From an uncultured Acidobacteriia bacterium (GTDB taxonomy: Bacteria > Acidobacteriota > Terriglobia > Bryobacterales > Bryobacteraceae), in contig CAIYDY010000283.1 of the NCBI GenBank assembly GCA_903925015.1, positions 1 to 57,104 of the forward strand: 57,104 nt of DNA, given 5' to 3'. Both the position numbers and the translations under genes were made by a program. The notes below the pieces were generated by a model that had not been told where the DNA came from, did no database searches, and saw nothing but the letters and a program-made list of their open reading frames with translations. Numbering within the stretch: the stretch's first letter is position 1; every line of letters begins with the position of its first letter. Positions 31,929-41,680 of the stretch are shown piece by piece.

Positions 31929-34900
31929 ATGTTTCAACCCATCGCCGCCGCTCACACGACAGCCCGTCACATCATGCGCGCACTGTGCGCAATTGCCCTT
32001 TTCACCGGAATCGCCGCCGCCCAACAGGGGCGAGGCACGGTCTCCGGCACCGTCACGGACCAGTCCGGTGCCACCGTCAAGGGGGCCAAGATTTCCATTA
32101 CCACTACCGGCACCAATGCCGCCGTGGTGACGGAAAGCAATGGCGAGGGCTTTTTCACTTCCCCGCCCCTGATCGTCGGCACTTATCGGATCGAGGCGGA
32201 AAAAACAGGGTTCAAGAAGGAAGTCCGATTGGGACTGAATCTCCAGGTTGACCAGCACGCCGAAATCGCGCTGCAGATGCAAGTCGGCTCAGTGGGGGAA
32301 ACCATCTCCGTCACCGCGGAAGCCGCCCTCGTGAACACCGAGAACGCATCGACCGGACAAGTCATCGAAAATAGGAGCGTAGTCGAACTACCCCTCAATG
32401 GACGCAATGCATTTGCGCTGGTGGCACTGGCACCGAACGTTCACTCGAACGCCGGTCCCGGCCAGAGCGGTTTTGCAGACCGCGGCACAAGCCTCGCCGA
32501 CTGGAGCATCAATGGCGGTCCCAACGCTGCCAACAACATGCTCGTCGACGGCTCGGTCGCCCAGAACAGCTATTACCCGGATCTCAACGCCAACCTCGCA
32601 GTGGACGCGGTGGAGGAATTCAAGGTCCAGTCCGGCTCCATGTCCGCCGAATACGGATTCACCTTGGGCGGTGTGATCAACCTAGCCACCAAGGCGGGCA
32701 CCAACAAATACCACGGATCGCTTTACGAATTCGTCAGGAACAACATTTTCGATTCCCGGAACGCGTTCTCCACCCTCCTGTTGCCCTTCCGCTACAACCA
32801 GTACGGCGGTGCCATCGGCGGCCCGGCCAGCCTGCCCAAGGTTTACAACGGCACCAACAAAACATTCTTCTTCGCCAACTTTGAGCAGTACAACTATGTA
32901 AACCGCGGTTATGCGAATGCCTCCACGCCTCCGCTGGAACAGCGCACCGGTGACTTTTCCAAGCTCTTCAATGCCAATGGTGTCCTTATCCCGATCTACG
33001 ACCCATCCACCACAGCGCTGAATCCCAGCGGTTCCGGCTATATCCGCAGTCTCTTCCCGAACAACGTCATCCCCAAGAGCCGGCTCGACCCCGTCGCCCA
33101 AGCCATGAACCAGTACTACCCCGCCCCGAACCAGGCTCCAACCAACGCCTTCACCCAGGCCAACAACTATCTTTCCACCGACCGGGGTGAGCAGAGCATG
33201 CGCCAGTACACAGTTCGCGGCGACCAGCACCTCGGCAACAACGACACCTTCTTCGCCCGTTTCACGTACTTCAACGCCTACACCGACAACGGCATCGGCA
33301 CTTGGCCAGCCCCCGAAGTCCACTCGCGTTACGACCATTTCGGAACCCAGAACTTCGGCCTCGACGAAACCCACACGTTTTCGCCCCGTTGGATCAACGA
33401 ATTCCGCCTCGGCGTCGCCCGGCAGGACTTTCCATTCCAATCCGCCAGCTACAACCAGGGATGGCCCCAGAAGCTCGGCTTGCCCGCCAACGTCCCAAGC
33501 ACCGTATTTCCGTCCATTTCCAACGGTTACGCGGCCCTCGGAAACGCGACAGTCGGCTACCGCGGGGCTTTGACCTGGGATGCCACCAACACCGCGACAT
33601 TGGTTATCGGAAACCATTCGCTGAAGGTCGGCATGGAGTACCGGCTCCTTTTCGGCAACAATTACCAGACGTCGGCACCTTCCGGCAGCTTCAGCTTTGC
33701 CGCCGGGCTGACGGGCAACCCGCAAAACCAGACGGGCACCGGCAGCGCCTATGCCGCATTCCTGGTGGGGGCGGTCAGCAGCGCCTCGGTCAGCACCCAC
33801 ACGGGTGAATCCGAAAAAGGCTACACATTGAGCGGTTTCGTTCAAGATGACTGGCGTCTCACAAAGCGGATCAGCGTCAACCTCGGACTGCGCTACGACT
33901 ACCAGCAGCCCCCGTACGAGCGCAACTGCGGCACGTCGAACTTCAACCCGACCGCCATCAATCCCCTCACAAAATTGAAGGGTTCCATGCAATACGCATG
34001 CCAGGACTACGACAAGACCTACCTGAACGCCGATTTCAAAGATTTCGCACCCCGTCTCGGCATTGCGTGGGATCCCTCGGGCCACGGCAGGACTGTGCTG
34101 CGTGCCGGTTACGCCATCTTCTTCCCCGGCACCTTCAACATCACCTATTTCGGCAGCACCTCCGGTTTCGCATCCACCAGCACGGCCTACAACGCGCCGG
34201 GCGGCAACGCCAACCTGCCGGCATTCCAACTGAGCCAAGGTTTCCCCAGCGCACCAATCCTTCCCCTCGGCCGCGGACTGGGCTCCAGCGCTTTCCTCGG
34301 ACAAGGCGTGACCTACGACGAGTCGGCAGCAAAAACCCCAATGTCCCAGCAGTGGAGCTTCTCGATCCAGAAACAGGTAATGGGCGGATGGATGTTCGAC
34401 GCCAGCTATACGGCGAACCACGGGACACATCTGGTGGGAGGCGGTTACAACCTGAACCAACTCGACCCGAAGTACCTCAGCCTTGGTACCGCACTCCAGA
34501 ATCCGGTGCCGAACCCGTATGCGAACGTCGTGCCGGGCTCCCTGGGATCGGCAACCATCACCCAACAGCAATCCCTGTTGGCTTATCCGTACTACACCGG
34601 CATCACCGTTCGGAACCCGCATCTCGGAAACTCGATGTACCACGCCGGTCTCCTGTCCGTCCAAAAGCGCTTTTCGAAGGGCCTCACCTTCCTTGCCTCC
34701 TACACCAAGGGCAAGCTAATGAGTGACAGCGTGGCCTCCCCCATCAACTTCGGCTCCATCGAGCAAGTCACCAACAACGGCTACCAGAACGGCCTGTTCG
34801 CACGGAACCAGGAGCGGTCCATCGATCCCACGGACGTCCCGCAGCGCTTGGCCATCAGCTCCGTTTACGAACTGCCGTTCGGTGCGGGCAAGTGGCTGGA

Positions 34901-35384
34901 CGCCCACAACCCCGTCGTCAACATGCTGATTGGCGGCTGGCAGGCGCAAACCATCATCGGAATCCAGAAGGGCCTTCCGGTGCTGATCTCCGGCGCATCC
35001 AACAATTTGGCAAGCCGACCCAACTCCACCGGGGTGTCCGCGAAACTGGACAAGCCGACGCAATACGCGTGGTTCAACACGGCGGCCTTTGTGAATCCGC
35101 CCCAGTACACCTACGGCAACGTGGGCCGCACCCTGCCCGACGTCCGAAACCCGGGCTTCTTCAACTGCGATTTCTCCCTGATCAAGAACACCAGAATCAA
35201 GGAGCGGGTCAACGTCCAGTTCCGCGCAGAGGCTTTCAATATGGACAACCATACAAACCTGGGTTTCGTGAGCGGCGGTTTTTCGCCCGGCGCCAACGGC
35301 CTGAATGCCAGCAGCACTTTCGGAACAATCACCTCCGCGCGTGCCGCCCGCAGCATCCAGCTTGGCATGAAACTGATCTTCTAG
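31929..35384 (+). CDS. Oar-like TonB-dependent outer-membrane receptor with carboxypeptidase-regulatory-like domain
   Basis: The 1151-residue protein has an unusually long N-terminal leader, with the hydrophobic part at about 16-32 (MRALCAIALFTGIAAAQQ). Residues about 35-120 are a CarboxypepD_reg/CNA-B-like beta-sandwich (GTVSGTVTDQSGATVKGAKI). The plug follows (VIENRSVVELPLNGRNAFAL, NMLVDGSVAQNSYYPD, VEEFKVQSGSMSAEYGFTLGGVINL), then a large 22-strand-type barrel with an aromatic end (RSIQLGMKLIF). This is the standard acidobacterial Oar-like form, often near regulators or glycan genes, importing unknown ligands. A GntR/FCD regulator follows directly and may control it. Very likely exported and intact. 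Confidence 0.93.
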   Translation: MFQPIAAAHTTARHIMRALCAIALFTGIAAAQQGRGTVSGTVTDQSGATVKGAKISITTTGTNAAVVTESNGEGFFTSPPLIVGTYRIEAEKTGFKKEVRLGLNLQVDQHAEIALQMQVGSVGETISVTAEAALVNTENASTGQVIENRSVVELPLNGRNAFALVALAPNVHSNAGPGQSGFADRGTSLADWSINGGPNAANNMLVDGSVAQNSYYPDLNANLAVDAVEEFKVQSGSMSAEYGFTLGGVINLATKAGTNKYHGSLYEFVRNNIFDSRNAFSTLLLPFRYNQYGGAIGGPASLPKVYNGTNKTFFFANFEQYNYVNRGYANASTPPLEQRTGDFSKLFNANGVLIPIYDPSTTALNPSGSGYIRSLFPNNVIPKSRLDPVAQAMNQYYPAPNQAPTNAFTQANNYLSTDRGEQSMRQYTVRGDQHLGNNDTFFARFTYFNAYTDNGIGTWPAPEVHSRYDHFGTQNFGLDETHTFSPRWINEFRLGVARQDFPFQSASYNQGWPQKLGLPANVPSTVFPSISNGYAALGNATVGYRGALTWDATNTATLVIGNHSLKVGMEYRLLFGNNYQTSAPSGSFSFAAGLTGNPQNQTGTGSAYAAFLVGAVSSASVSTHTGESEKGYTLSGFVQDDWRLTKRISVNLGLRYDYQQPPYERNCGTSNFNPTAINPLTKLKGSMQYACQDYDKTYLNADFKDFAPRLGIAWDPSGHGRTVLRAGYAIFFPGTFNITYFGSTSGFASTSTAYNAPGGNANLPAFQLSQGFPSAPILPLGRGLGSSAFLGQGVTYDESAAKTPMSQQWSFSIQKQVMGGWMFDASYTANHGTHLVGGGYNLNQLDPKYLSLGTALQNPVPNPYANVVPGSLGSATITQQQSLLAYPYYTGITVRNPHLGNSMYHAGLLSVQKRFSKGLTFLASYTKGKLMSDSVASPINFGSIEQVTNNGYQNGLFARNQERSIDPTDVPQRLAISSVYELPFGAGKWLDAHNPVVNMLIGGWQAQTIIGIQKGLPVLISGASNNLASRPNSTGVSAKLDKPTQYAWFNTAAFVNPPQYTYGNVGRTLPDVRNPGFFNCDFSLIKNTRIKERVNVQFRAEAFNMDNHTNLGFVSGGFSPGANGLNASSTFGTITSARAARSIQLGMKLIF

Positions 35385-35442
35385 CCGCGAATCCTCCAGC
35401 TTGGAGATATTGCGAGCAAGGCGATCTTCTAAAGTGGATATA

Positions 35443-36123
35443 GTGGCCACCGAGACATTAACGTTGGGACGCATCGAACGGCGCCGCGCCGTAGACGACG
35501 TGCACGCCTCCATCCGCGAGGCGATTCTTTCGCGCCGTTTTTACCCCGGCATGCGCCTCAACGTGGATGAATTGGCCGAGCAACTGGGGGTCAGTCTGAC
35601 CCCGGTCCGCTCGGCCATTCAATTGCTGGCCGCCGAAGGCTTGGTGGACGTCCATTCGCGGAGCGGAAGCTTCGTGGCGACACTCTCCCGCCGGGATCTC
35701 GCCGAGACATTCGACATCCGATGCGCCTTGGAGTGCCTCGCGGCTGAAAACGGCATCGTCGGCATCACGGACGAGGCTATTCAAAACGCCCGAAAACAGC
35801 TGGCAATTCTGGCAAAGCCTGTCCGGACCCCCCTGCAGCGCCAAGCGCACGAGCAGGCCAACTCGGAGCTTCACCAAATCATTATCGATTCATCCGGCAA
35901 TAAAAGGCTGGCCGACATGTACGACAGTCTCCAAGCGCACATCGCCATGGGACGGTTGCACAATGCCGACGAATCCTGGCAACTCCGGTTGGAGCAGGAG
36001 CAGGCCGAACACGAGGAAATTGTGGAAGCCATGGCCCGGCGGGACAGCGACGGCCTCGTCTCCGCCCTCCGGAGCCACATTATGCGGGCAAAGTCAGTCC
36101 TGCTGGAGCGGATGGCCGAATAG
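35443..36123 (+). CDS. GntR-family regulator, FCD subfamily
   Basis: The 226-residue protein has an N-terminal winged HTH (VHASIREAILSRRFYPGMRLNV, LAEQLGVSLTPVRSAIQLLAAEGLVDV) and an all-helical FCD effector-binding domain. The FCD part has likely metal or carboxylate ligands in ETFDIRCALE, SELHQIIIDSSGNKRL and LRSHIMRAK. FCD regulators usually sense small carboxylates or sugar acids. The start is uncertain: GTG 35443 gives the typical MATETLTLGRIERRRAV, but GTG 35434 and TTG 35401 are also in frame, and none has a clear Shine-Dalgarno. Location directly after the TonB receptor suggests it controls that uptake system. Confidence 0.85.
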   Translation: MATETLTLGRIERRRAVDDVHASIREAILSRRFYPGMRLNVDELAEQLGVSLTPVRSAIQLLAAEGLVDVHSRSGSFVATLSRRDLAETFDIRCALECLAAENGIVGITDEAIQNARKQLAILAKPVRTPLQRQAHEQANSELHQIIIDSSGNKRLADMYDSLQAHIAMGRLHNADESWQLRLEQEQAEHEEIVEAMARRDSDGLVSALRSHIMRAKSVLLERMAE

Positions 36124-36138
36124 ACCGGCCAAGCCCCA

Positions 36139-36906
36139 CTACAGCATCAACTGGCCGCCGTTGACCTCAATCGTTTCGCCAACGATATAGCTCGCCGCAT
36201 TGGAAGCAAGGAAGGCAATTGCCGTGGCGCATTCCATCGACGTCCCGGTTCGACCGGCCGGAATCCCCGCCACAAAATTTTTGATCATTTCCGGCGTGGA
36301 AAACACTTCATGGAACGGCGTATCGATGACACCGGGGGACACGGCATTCACACGCACACCCTGCGGAGCCAATTCCTTCGCCAAGCCCTTGGTGAACGTG
36401 ATCAACGCGCCCTTGGCGGTGGCATAGGCCAGCGCGCCCGGACCGCCGCCGTTGCGGCCCGCGATCGACACGATATTGATGATCGCGCCCGATTTCCGCT
36501 CCACCATCGACGGTGCCACCATCTGGGAACACAGAACCGCGCTCTTCAGGTTGAGGTCCATGATGTAGTCCCAGCGTTCCTCCGTCACCTGGGCAATTTT
36601 CTGCCGCTCCACCAGTGACCCGGCGTTGTTCACAAGGATGTCGATCGGGCCGAACGCCTCCACCGTGGCATCGATTACCGTCTTCACACCTGCAGCGTTG
36701 CTGACGTCGGCCTTGATGGCAACAGCCTTGCCTCCGGCGGCGGCGATCCGCTCGACCACGGCATTTGCGCCCGATTCGTTGTTGAAGTAGCCGACGGCGA
36801 CCAACGCGCCCAAATCGGCGAACACTTCCGCGGTGGCTGCACCGATGCCCGAGGACGCGCCCGTAACGAGCGCCACTTTGCCTGTCAGATCCAAATAGTT
36901 CCGCAT
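36139..36906 (-). CDS. SDR-family NAD(P)-dependent oxidoreductase (FabG-like)
   Basis: This 255-residue classical SDR has the cofactor motif VTGASSGIGAATAE, NNAG in LVNNAGSLVE, the catalytic Ser in IVSIAGRNG and the Tyr-x3-Lys in AYATAKGAL, plus the C-terminal PGVIDTPFHE and GETIEVNGGQLML. It reduces or oxidises a keto/hydroxy group with NAD(P)H; 3-oxoacyl reductase or sugar dehydrogenase roles cannot be separated here. It converges with the GntR gene by 16 bp and is divergent from OsmC. Possibly part of catabolism tied to the adjacent receptor and regulator. Confidence 0.88.
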   Translation of the reverse strand: MRNYLDLTGKVALVTGASSGIGAATAEVFADLGALVAVGYFNNESGANAVVERIAAAGGKAVAIKADVSNAAGVKTVIDATVEAFGPIDILVNNAGSLVERQKIAQVTEERWDYIMDLNLKSAVLCSQMVAPSMVERKSGAIINIVSIAGRNGGGPGALAYATAKGALITFTKGLAKELAPQGVRVNAVSPGVIDTPFHEVFSTPEMIKNFVAGIPAGRTGTSMECATAIAFLASNAASYIVGETIEVNGGQLML

Positions 36907-36972
36907 GTGGGTTTGAAGGCCCAGCTTATCAGGTCAGAAACAAACTTGGGCGATACTGGTGTCGGCACCGTC

Positions 36973-37470
36973 GTGAAAACCCACCATTACGAAACCACCC
37001 TGCGCTGGACTGGCAACTCCGGTTCCGGCACCTCCAGCTACAAGTCCTACTCGCGCAACCACGAGCACGCCGCCCCCGGCAAATCCGGCCCGATACCCGG
37101 CTCCTCGGACCCCCATTTCCGCGGCGACGCCACCCGCTACAATCCCGAGGAACTCCTCGTCGCCAGCCTTTCCAGCTGCCACATGCTCTGGTACCTGCAC
37201 CTTTGCGCCGAGGCAGGCATCATCGTCACCGCCTATGAGGATTGCGCCAGCGGCGAAATGCGTGAAAACCCGGACGGCTCGGGCGAATTCACCAGCGTCA
37301 CCCTGCGCCCGCACGCCACCGTCACACCGGAATCCGACAGCAACAAGGCCCACCACCTGCACCACGAGGCCGCAAAGCTCTGTTTCATCGCCCGCTCCGT
37401 CCGATTCCCCGTCCTCCACGAGCCCGCAATCACACTTTCATCCGACGTTCACCCAACACGGATAGAATGA
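36973..37470 (+). CDS. OsmC-family peroxiredoxin-like protein
   Basis: The 165-residue protein has the OsmC fold with both redox-active Cys: SLSSCHMLWYLHLCAEAG and AAKLCFIARSV. GDATRYNPEELL precedes the first, as in the family. OsmC/Ohr proteins reduce organic hydroperoxides with thiols. GTG 36973 is the chosen start (VKTHHYETTLRW); an in-frame GTG at 36907 overlaps the SDR start region and adds 22 non-conserved residues. It is divergent from the SDR and 44 bp before transketolase. Regulation is not visible. Confidence 0.84.
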   Translation: MKTHHYETTLRWTGNSGSGTSSYKSYSRNHEHAAPGKSGPIPGSSDPHFRGDATRYNPEELLVASLSSCHMLWYLHLCAEAGIIVTAYEDCASGEMRENPDGSGEFTSVTLRPHATVTPESDSNKAHHLHHEAAKLCFIARSVRFPVLHEPAITLSSDVHPTRIE

Positions 37471-37513
37471 AAAATAGCGCGAATTTGCGCCCGCTGTCCA
37501 CGGAGTCAATATT

Positions 37514-39634
37514 TTGTCCACCGAAAACGAATTGCTCGAACTGAGCGCCATCAACTCGATCCGCATCCTCTCCGCGGACGCCATCCAGCACGCCAACTCC
37601 GGCCACCCCGGCATGCCCATGGGCGCCGCCGCCATGGCGTACACCCTCTGGCAGAAGTTCCTCCGCCACAATCCGGCAGACCCGGCATGGTTTGACCGCG
37701 ACCGCTTCGTCCTCTCCGCCGGACACGGCTCCATGTTGATCTACAGCCTGCTGCACCTCACCGGCTACGATCTGTCCCTCGACGACATCAAGAGCTTCCG
37801 CCAATGGGGCAGCAAGACCCCCGGCCACCCCGAGCGCGGCCACACCCCCGGCGTCGAAGTCGCCACCGGCCCCTTGGGACAAGGTTTCAGCAACGCCGTC
37901 GGCATGGCCATGGCCGAAGCATGGCTGGCCGCGAAGTACAACAAACCCTGCCATGAAGTGGTAAACCACCACACCTACGCCATCTGCGGCGACGGTTGCC
38001 TGATGGAAGGCATCACCCAGGAAGCCGCGTCACTCGCGGGCCACCTGAAGCTGGGCAAGCTGATCGTGCTGTACGACGACAACAAAATCACCCTCGCCGG
38101 CGGCACCAACCTCACTTTCACCGAAAACGTCGGCATGCGCTTCGATGCCTATGGCTGGCAGACCATCCACGTCGCCGACGGCAACGACACCGCAGCCATC
38201 GCCGCAGCCATTGAAGCCGCCAAGGCCGATACCACCCGCCCGTCGATGATCCTCGTAAGGACCCACATCGGCTTCGGCAGCCCCAAGAAGCATGACAATT
38301 TCTCCTCCCACGGCAGCCCGCTGGGTGAGGACGAACTGGTCGCAACCAAGAAGGCCCTCGGCTGGCCCACCACCGACAAGTTCTTCATCCCGGCAGACGC
38401 CCTCGCCCACTTCCGCGAGGCCCTGCCAAAGGGTGCCGCAGCCGAAACAGCCTGGGCCGCATCCCTCGAAGCCTACAAGGCTGCCTACCCGGCCGAAGGC
38501 GCCGATTTCGAAATGATCGCCAACGGCGGACTCCCTGAAGGCTGGGACGCCGAACTTCCCAAGTGGAAGCCCTCCGACAAACCGATCGCGACCCGCGTCG
38601 CCGGTGGCGAGGCACTCAACGCCTTGGCCCGCCGCATCCCGAACATTCTCGGCGGTTCCGCCGACCTCAACCCGTCCACCAACACAGCCCTCAAGGGCAT
38701 GGGCGACTTCCAGCCTCTTCCCCAACCCGAAACGCCCGCCCAAGGCGCGGTCGGCGGACCGTGGGGCTACATCGGCCGCAATCTGGCCTTCGGCGTCCGC
38801 GAGCACGCCATGGGAGCAGCCGTGAACGGCATGGCCGCCCATGGCGGCATCATCCCCTTCTCGGCAACCTTCTTCGTCTTCTCCGACTATATGAAGCCGG
38901 CAGTTCGCCTCGGCGCGCTGATGGGCCTCAAGGTCGTCTATGTCTTCACGCATGACAGCATCGGCGTCGGCGAGGACGGCCCCACCCACGAACCCATCGA
39001 GCATCTGGCCGCCCTCCGGTCCATCCCCAAGCTGAACGTGATCCGTCCGGGCGACGCCACCGAAACCTCCGCCGCCTGGGCATTCGCAGTGCAGCACAAC
39101 GGACCGACGGCGCTCATTCTCAGCCGCCAGAACATGCCACACCTGGATCTTTCGAAGGCTGTGAATCCCGATGTTTCCAAGGGTGCCTACATCCTTTCGG
39201 ACTGCGAGGGCACACCGGACGTCCTCCTGATCGGCACCGGCTCCGAAGTCGCACTCACCGTGAAGGCCCAGGAGAAATTGGCCACCTTCGGCGTCAACGC
39301 CCGTGTGGTGAACATGCCCAGCATGAATCTTTTCGAGGCGCAGGACGCCGCCTACCGCGAGAGCGTGCTGCCAAGCGCAATCCGCGCCCGCGTCACCGTG
39401 GAAGCGGCATCCACCTTTGGATGGGACCGTTGGGCAGGCTTCGAAGGCACCAAGATCGGCATCGACCATTACGGAGCTTCCGCCCCCGGAGACGTCATCA
39501 TGACGAACTTCGGATTCACCGTCGGCAACGTTGCTGCTGCAGCCCTCCGCCTCGTCGGCAAAAATGCCGAGGCCGACGCAGTCTCCGGCTCCACCGAAAC
39601 CGCCTTCACCGGCCCCACTCTGCACCACGCCTAA
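37514..39634 (+). CDS. tkt: Transketolase
   Basis: The 706-residue enzyme uses thiamine pyrophosphate to move two-carbon ketol units in the pentose-phosphate pathway. Visible signatures are the N-terminal [17 protein letters not shown], the TPP-binding [23 protein letters not shown] with the YDDN loop, and [15 protein letters not shown] in the pyrimidine-binding domain. A C-terminal domain follows ([16 protein letters not shown]). The start is TTG 37514, with GGAG 9 nt upstream; length is normal. TAA overlaps by one base the ATG of the following methyltransferase, so the two are likely co-translated. A transaldolase gene begins at 56853. Confidence 0.95.
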   Translation: MSTENELLELSAINSIRILSADAIQHANSGHPGMPMGAAAMAYTLWQKFLRHNPADPAWFDRDRFVLSAGHGSMLIYSLLHLTGYDLSLDDIKSFRQWGSKTPGHPERGHTPGVEVATGPLGQGFSNAVGMAMAEAWLAAKYNKPCHEVVNHHTYAICGDGCLMEGITQEAASLAGHLKLGKLIVLYDDNKITLAGGTNLTFTENVGMRFDAYGWQTIHVADGNDTAAIAAAIEAAKADTTRPSMILVRTHIGFGSPKKHDNFSSHGSPLGEDELVATKKALGWPTTDKFFIPADALAHFREALPKGAAAETAWAASLEAYKAAYPAEGADFEMIANGGLPEGWDAELPKWKPSDKPIATRVAGGEALNALARRIPNILGGSADLNPSTNTALKGMGDFQPLPQPETPAQGAVGGPWGYIGRNLAFGVREHAMGAAVNGMAAHGGIIPFSATFFVFSDYMKPAVRLGALMGLKVVYVFTHDSIGVGEDGPTHEPIEHLAALRSIPKLNVIRPGDATETSAAWAFAVQHNGPTALILSRQNMPHLDLSKAVNPDVSKGAYILSDCEGTPDVLLIGTGSEVALTVKAQEKLATFGVNARVVNMPSMNLFEAQDAAYRESVLPSAIRARVTVEAASTFGWDRWAGFEGTKIGIDHYGASAPGDVIMTNFGFTVGNVAAAALRLVGKNAEADAVSGSTETAFTGPTLHHA

Positions 39635-40365
39635 TGAACAACGAATACGACCCCTTTGCCGCCATCTACAACCGGCACTGGGGAGCCGATTACCGCAAGG
39701 AGGCGCTCCCGATTCTGGAGCGCCTCCTGCTTTCCCGAATCAAATCCGGGCAATCAGTCCTGGATGTCTGCTGCGGCACCGGCCAAGTGACAAACGCCGT
39801 CCACAAGATGGGTTTTGCCATCACCGGCTTGGACGCGTCATCGGAGATGCTCCGCTACGCCGCCGAAAACGCCCCCGGCTGCGAACTCCACCATGCCGAC
39901 GTCCGCGATTTCGACCTCGGTCGCAAATTCCACGCCGCATATTCCGTCTTTGAAAGCCTCAACCACGTCCCGGACCTCGCCGGGCTGGCCCAAGCCTTCA
40001 CCCAAATCCGCAAACACCTCCGTCCCAAGGCACCATTCCTCTTCGACCTCAACGGCGAGGAAGCCTTCGACCTCTACTGGAACACCACCGATGCCGTGGT
40101 TGCCGACGACCGCGTCTGCGTCCTGCGCATGGAATACGACGGCGATTCCCGCATCGCCACCTGCAACGCGACTTCCTTCGACGGCGGCCCGCCGAGCTGG
40201 ACCCGCACCGATTTCACCCTTCGCCAGACCTGCCACGATCTCGGCGACGTTGACGATGCCCTCCGCGAGGCCGGTTTCCACGACGTCAGCCTCTTCGACG
40301 CCCGCGACGTCGGCATGAAGGGCGACGCCGGCTATGCCCGAACTTTCCTGCTAGCCACCGCCTAA
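39634..40365 (+). CDS. Class I SAM-dependent methyltransferase
   Basis: The 243-residue protein has motif I SVLDVCCGTGQVTNA, motif II-like LDASSEMLRYAAENA and the post-motif segment KFHAAYSVFESLNHV. The C-terminal part (TFDFTLR-type strands) is like small-molecule methyltransferases of the UbiE/Tam group. The substrate is unknown. ATG 39634 overlaps the last base of the tkt stop codon, so coupling is probable although the enzymes share no obvious pathway. A longer in-frame start at 39421 is inside tkt and rejected. Confidence 0.83.
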   Translation: MNNEYDPFAAIYNRHWGADYRKEALPILERLLLSRIKSGQSVLDVCCGTGQVTNAVHKMGFAITGLDASSEMLRYAAENAPGCELHHADVRDFDLGRKFHAAYSVFESLNHVPDLAGLAQAFTQIRKHLRPKAPFLFDLNGEEAFDLYWNTTDAVVADDRVCVLRMEYDGDSRIATCNATSFDGGPPSWTRTDFTLRQTCHDLGDVDDALREAGFHDVSLFDARDVGMKGDAGYARTFLLATA

Positions 40366-40394
40366 CACTCGGGTCTCTTCACAGGCGGTCAACG

Positions 40395-40410
40395 TGTTAG
40401 GCTTCTAACA
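40395..40410 (+). promoter_or_regulatory. Perfect palindrome over the dinB promoter/start
   Basis: TGTTAG-GCTT-CTAACA (6-bp arms, 4-nt centre) ends 10 nt before the dinB ATG. Its right arm contains TAACAT (40406-40411), a possible -10 box. Placement suits an SOS-type repressor site, but no LexA consensus for this group is recalled with certainty. Confidence 0.45.
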
Positions 40411-40420
40411 TCTACACGCG

Positions 40421-41680
40421 ATGGCCGCCCCGTCCAACCCATCCCGAACGGTCTTCCACCTCGACATGGACGCCTTCTTTGTGTCGGTCGAGGAAATTTT
40501 CGACCCCTCGCTCAAGGGCAGGCCGGTAGTCGTTGGCGGCGAATCCCACGAACGCGGAGTCGTCTCCGCCGCCTCCTACGAGGCCCGGAAATTCGGCATC
40601 CACTCCGCCATGCCCCTGCGGACCGCCTACCAGCGATGCCCCCACGCCACCTTCGTTCCCGGCCACCCCGAGCGCTACCGCGAATACTCGGGGCGCGTCT
40701 TCGAGGTCCTCGGCAAATTCTCCCCCAAGGTCGAAATGGCGTCCATCGACGAGGCCTACCTCGACATGACCGGTACCGCCCGCCTCCTTGGCCCCCCGAT
40801 GCTGGCCGCCCACAAGCTGCACGAGGAGGTCAAGCGCGCTACCGGACTCAACTGCTCCATCGGAATCGCTACCTCCCGGCTGGTCGCCAAGATCGCATCC
40901 GACCAGGCCAAACGCAACGGCATCCTCTGGGTCCAACCAGGCGTCGAAGCGCGCTACCTGGCTCCCATGGAAGTGCACCGGATCCCCGGCGTCGGCAAGG
41001 TCATGGAAAGCAACCTGCACTCGATGGGAATTCGCCGCATCGGCGACCTCGCCGCGCTCGAAGAGTCGTTCCTCGAATCCAAATTCGGAAAATGGGGCTT
41101 GGCCTTGGCCGGAAAGGCCGAAGGACGCGACGCCGGCGGCTGGTTTGACGCGGAAATCGCCGACCGCTCGGACCCAAAGTCCATCAGCCATGAACACACC
41201 TTCAACGAGGACACCGCGGACCCGGACAGGCTCGAAGCCACCCTCACCCATCTCGCCGAAAAAGTCTGCCGCCGCCTCCGCGAGCACCAACTCTACGCCC
41301 GCACCGTCCAGCTGAAGCTTCGGTACACGGATTTCTCCACCATGACCCGCGCCCATACGCTGCCTGCCCCAACCCAGCTCGACATGGATATCGTGGAACA
41401 CTCCCGCCGCCTACTCCACGCCAACTGGCAGCGCGGTCGGACGATTCGCCTGATCGGAGTGCACGCGTCGGGTTTCACCGCGGAGGTGGGCCAGCTCGAC
41501 CTCCTCGACGGCGGCCGCACCGAGCGCTGGCGCAAGGCCCTTGAGGCCACCGACAAACTTCGCGACAAGTTCGGCGAATCGGCAGTAGCACTGGGATCCG
41601 GCATGAGCGGCCGGTTCCGTGAACGTGTCCACGAAAACCCCGCCGCCCTGCCGGGCAAGGAACCAGCCAAACCTATTTGA
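40421..41680 (+). CDS. dinB: DNA polymerase IV (Y-family)
   Basis: The 419-residue translesion polymerase has FHLDMDAFFVSVEEIFDP (metal Asp), GVVSAASYEARKFGI and the catalytic MASIDEAYLDMTG. The thumb/HhH region includes IPGVGKVMESNLHSMGI, and a little-finger domain follows. Near the C-terminus QLDLL (in AEVGQLDLLDG) resembles the sliding-clamp-binding motif QL[SD]LF. The sequence after it is atypically long for DinB. There is no Shine-Dalgarno before ATG 40421. The palindrome at 40395-40410 suggests damage-inducible control. It converges with the tricorn peptidase, overlapping by 8 bp. Confidence 0.92.
   Translation: MAAPSNPSRTVFHLDMDAFFVSVEEIFDPSLKGRPVVVGGESHERGVVSAASYEARKFGIHSAMPLRTAYQRCPHATFVPGHPERYREYSGRVFEVLGKFSPKVEMASIDEAYLDMTGTARLLGPPMLAAHKLHEEVKRATGLNCSIGIATSRLVAKIASDQAKRNGILWVQPGVEARYLAPMEVHRIPGVGKVMESNLHSMGIRRIGDLAALEESFLESKFGKWGLALAGKAEGRDAGGWFDAEIADRSDPKSISHEHTFNEDTADPDRLEATLTHLAEKVCRRLREHQLYARTVQLKLRYTDFSTMTRAHTLPAPTQLDMDIVEHSRRLLHANWQRGRTIRLIGVHASGFTAEVGQLDLLDGGRTERWRKALEATDKLRDKFGESAVALGSGMSGRFRERVHENPAALPGKEPAKPI

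Noticed and set aside
32682-34664. 660-codon open frame on the minus strand inside the TonB receptor gene
   Set aside because: It is antisense to a complete, clearly conserved receptor. Its protein is rich in Val/Gly/Arg/Ala with no recognisable motif, as expected for antisense of high-GC coding DNA.
38030-39628. 532-codon minus-strand frame inside transketolase
   Set aside because: Antisense to an intact tkt; composition is Gly/Val/Asp-rich with no domain, so it is a shadow of codon bias.
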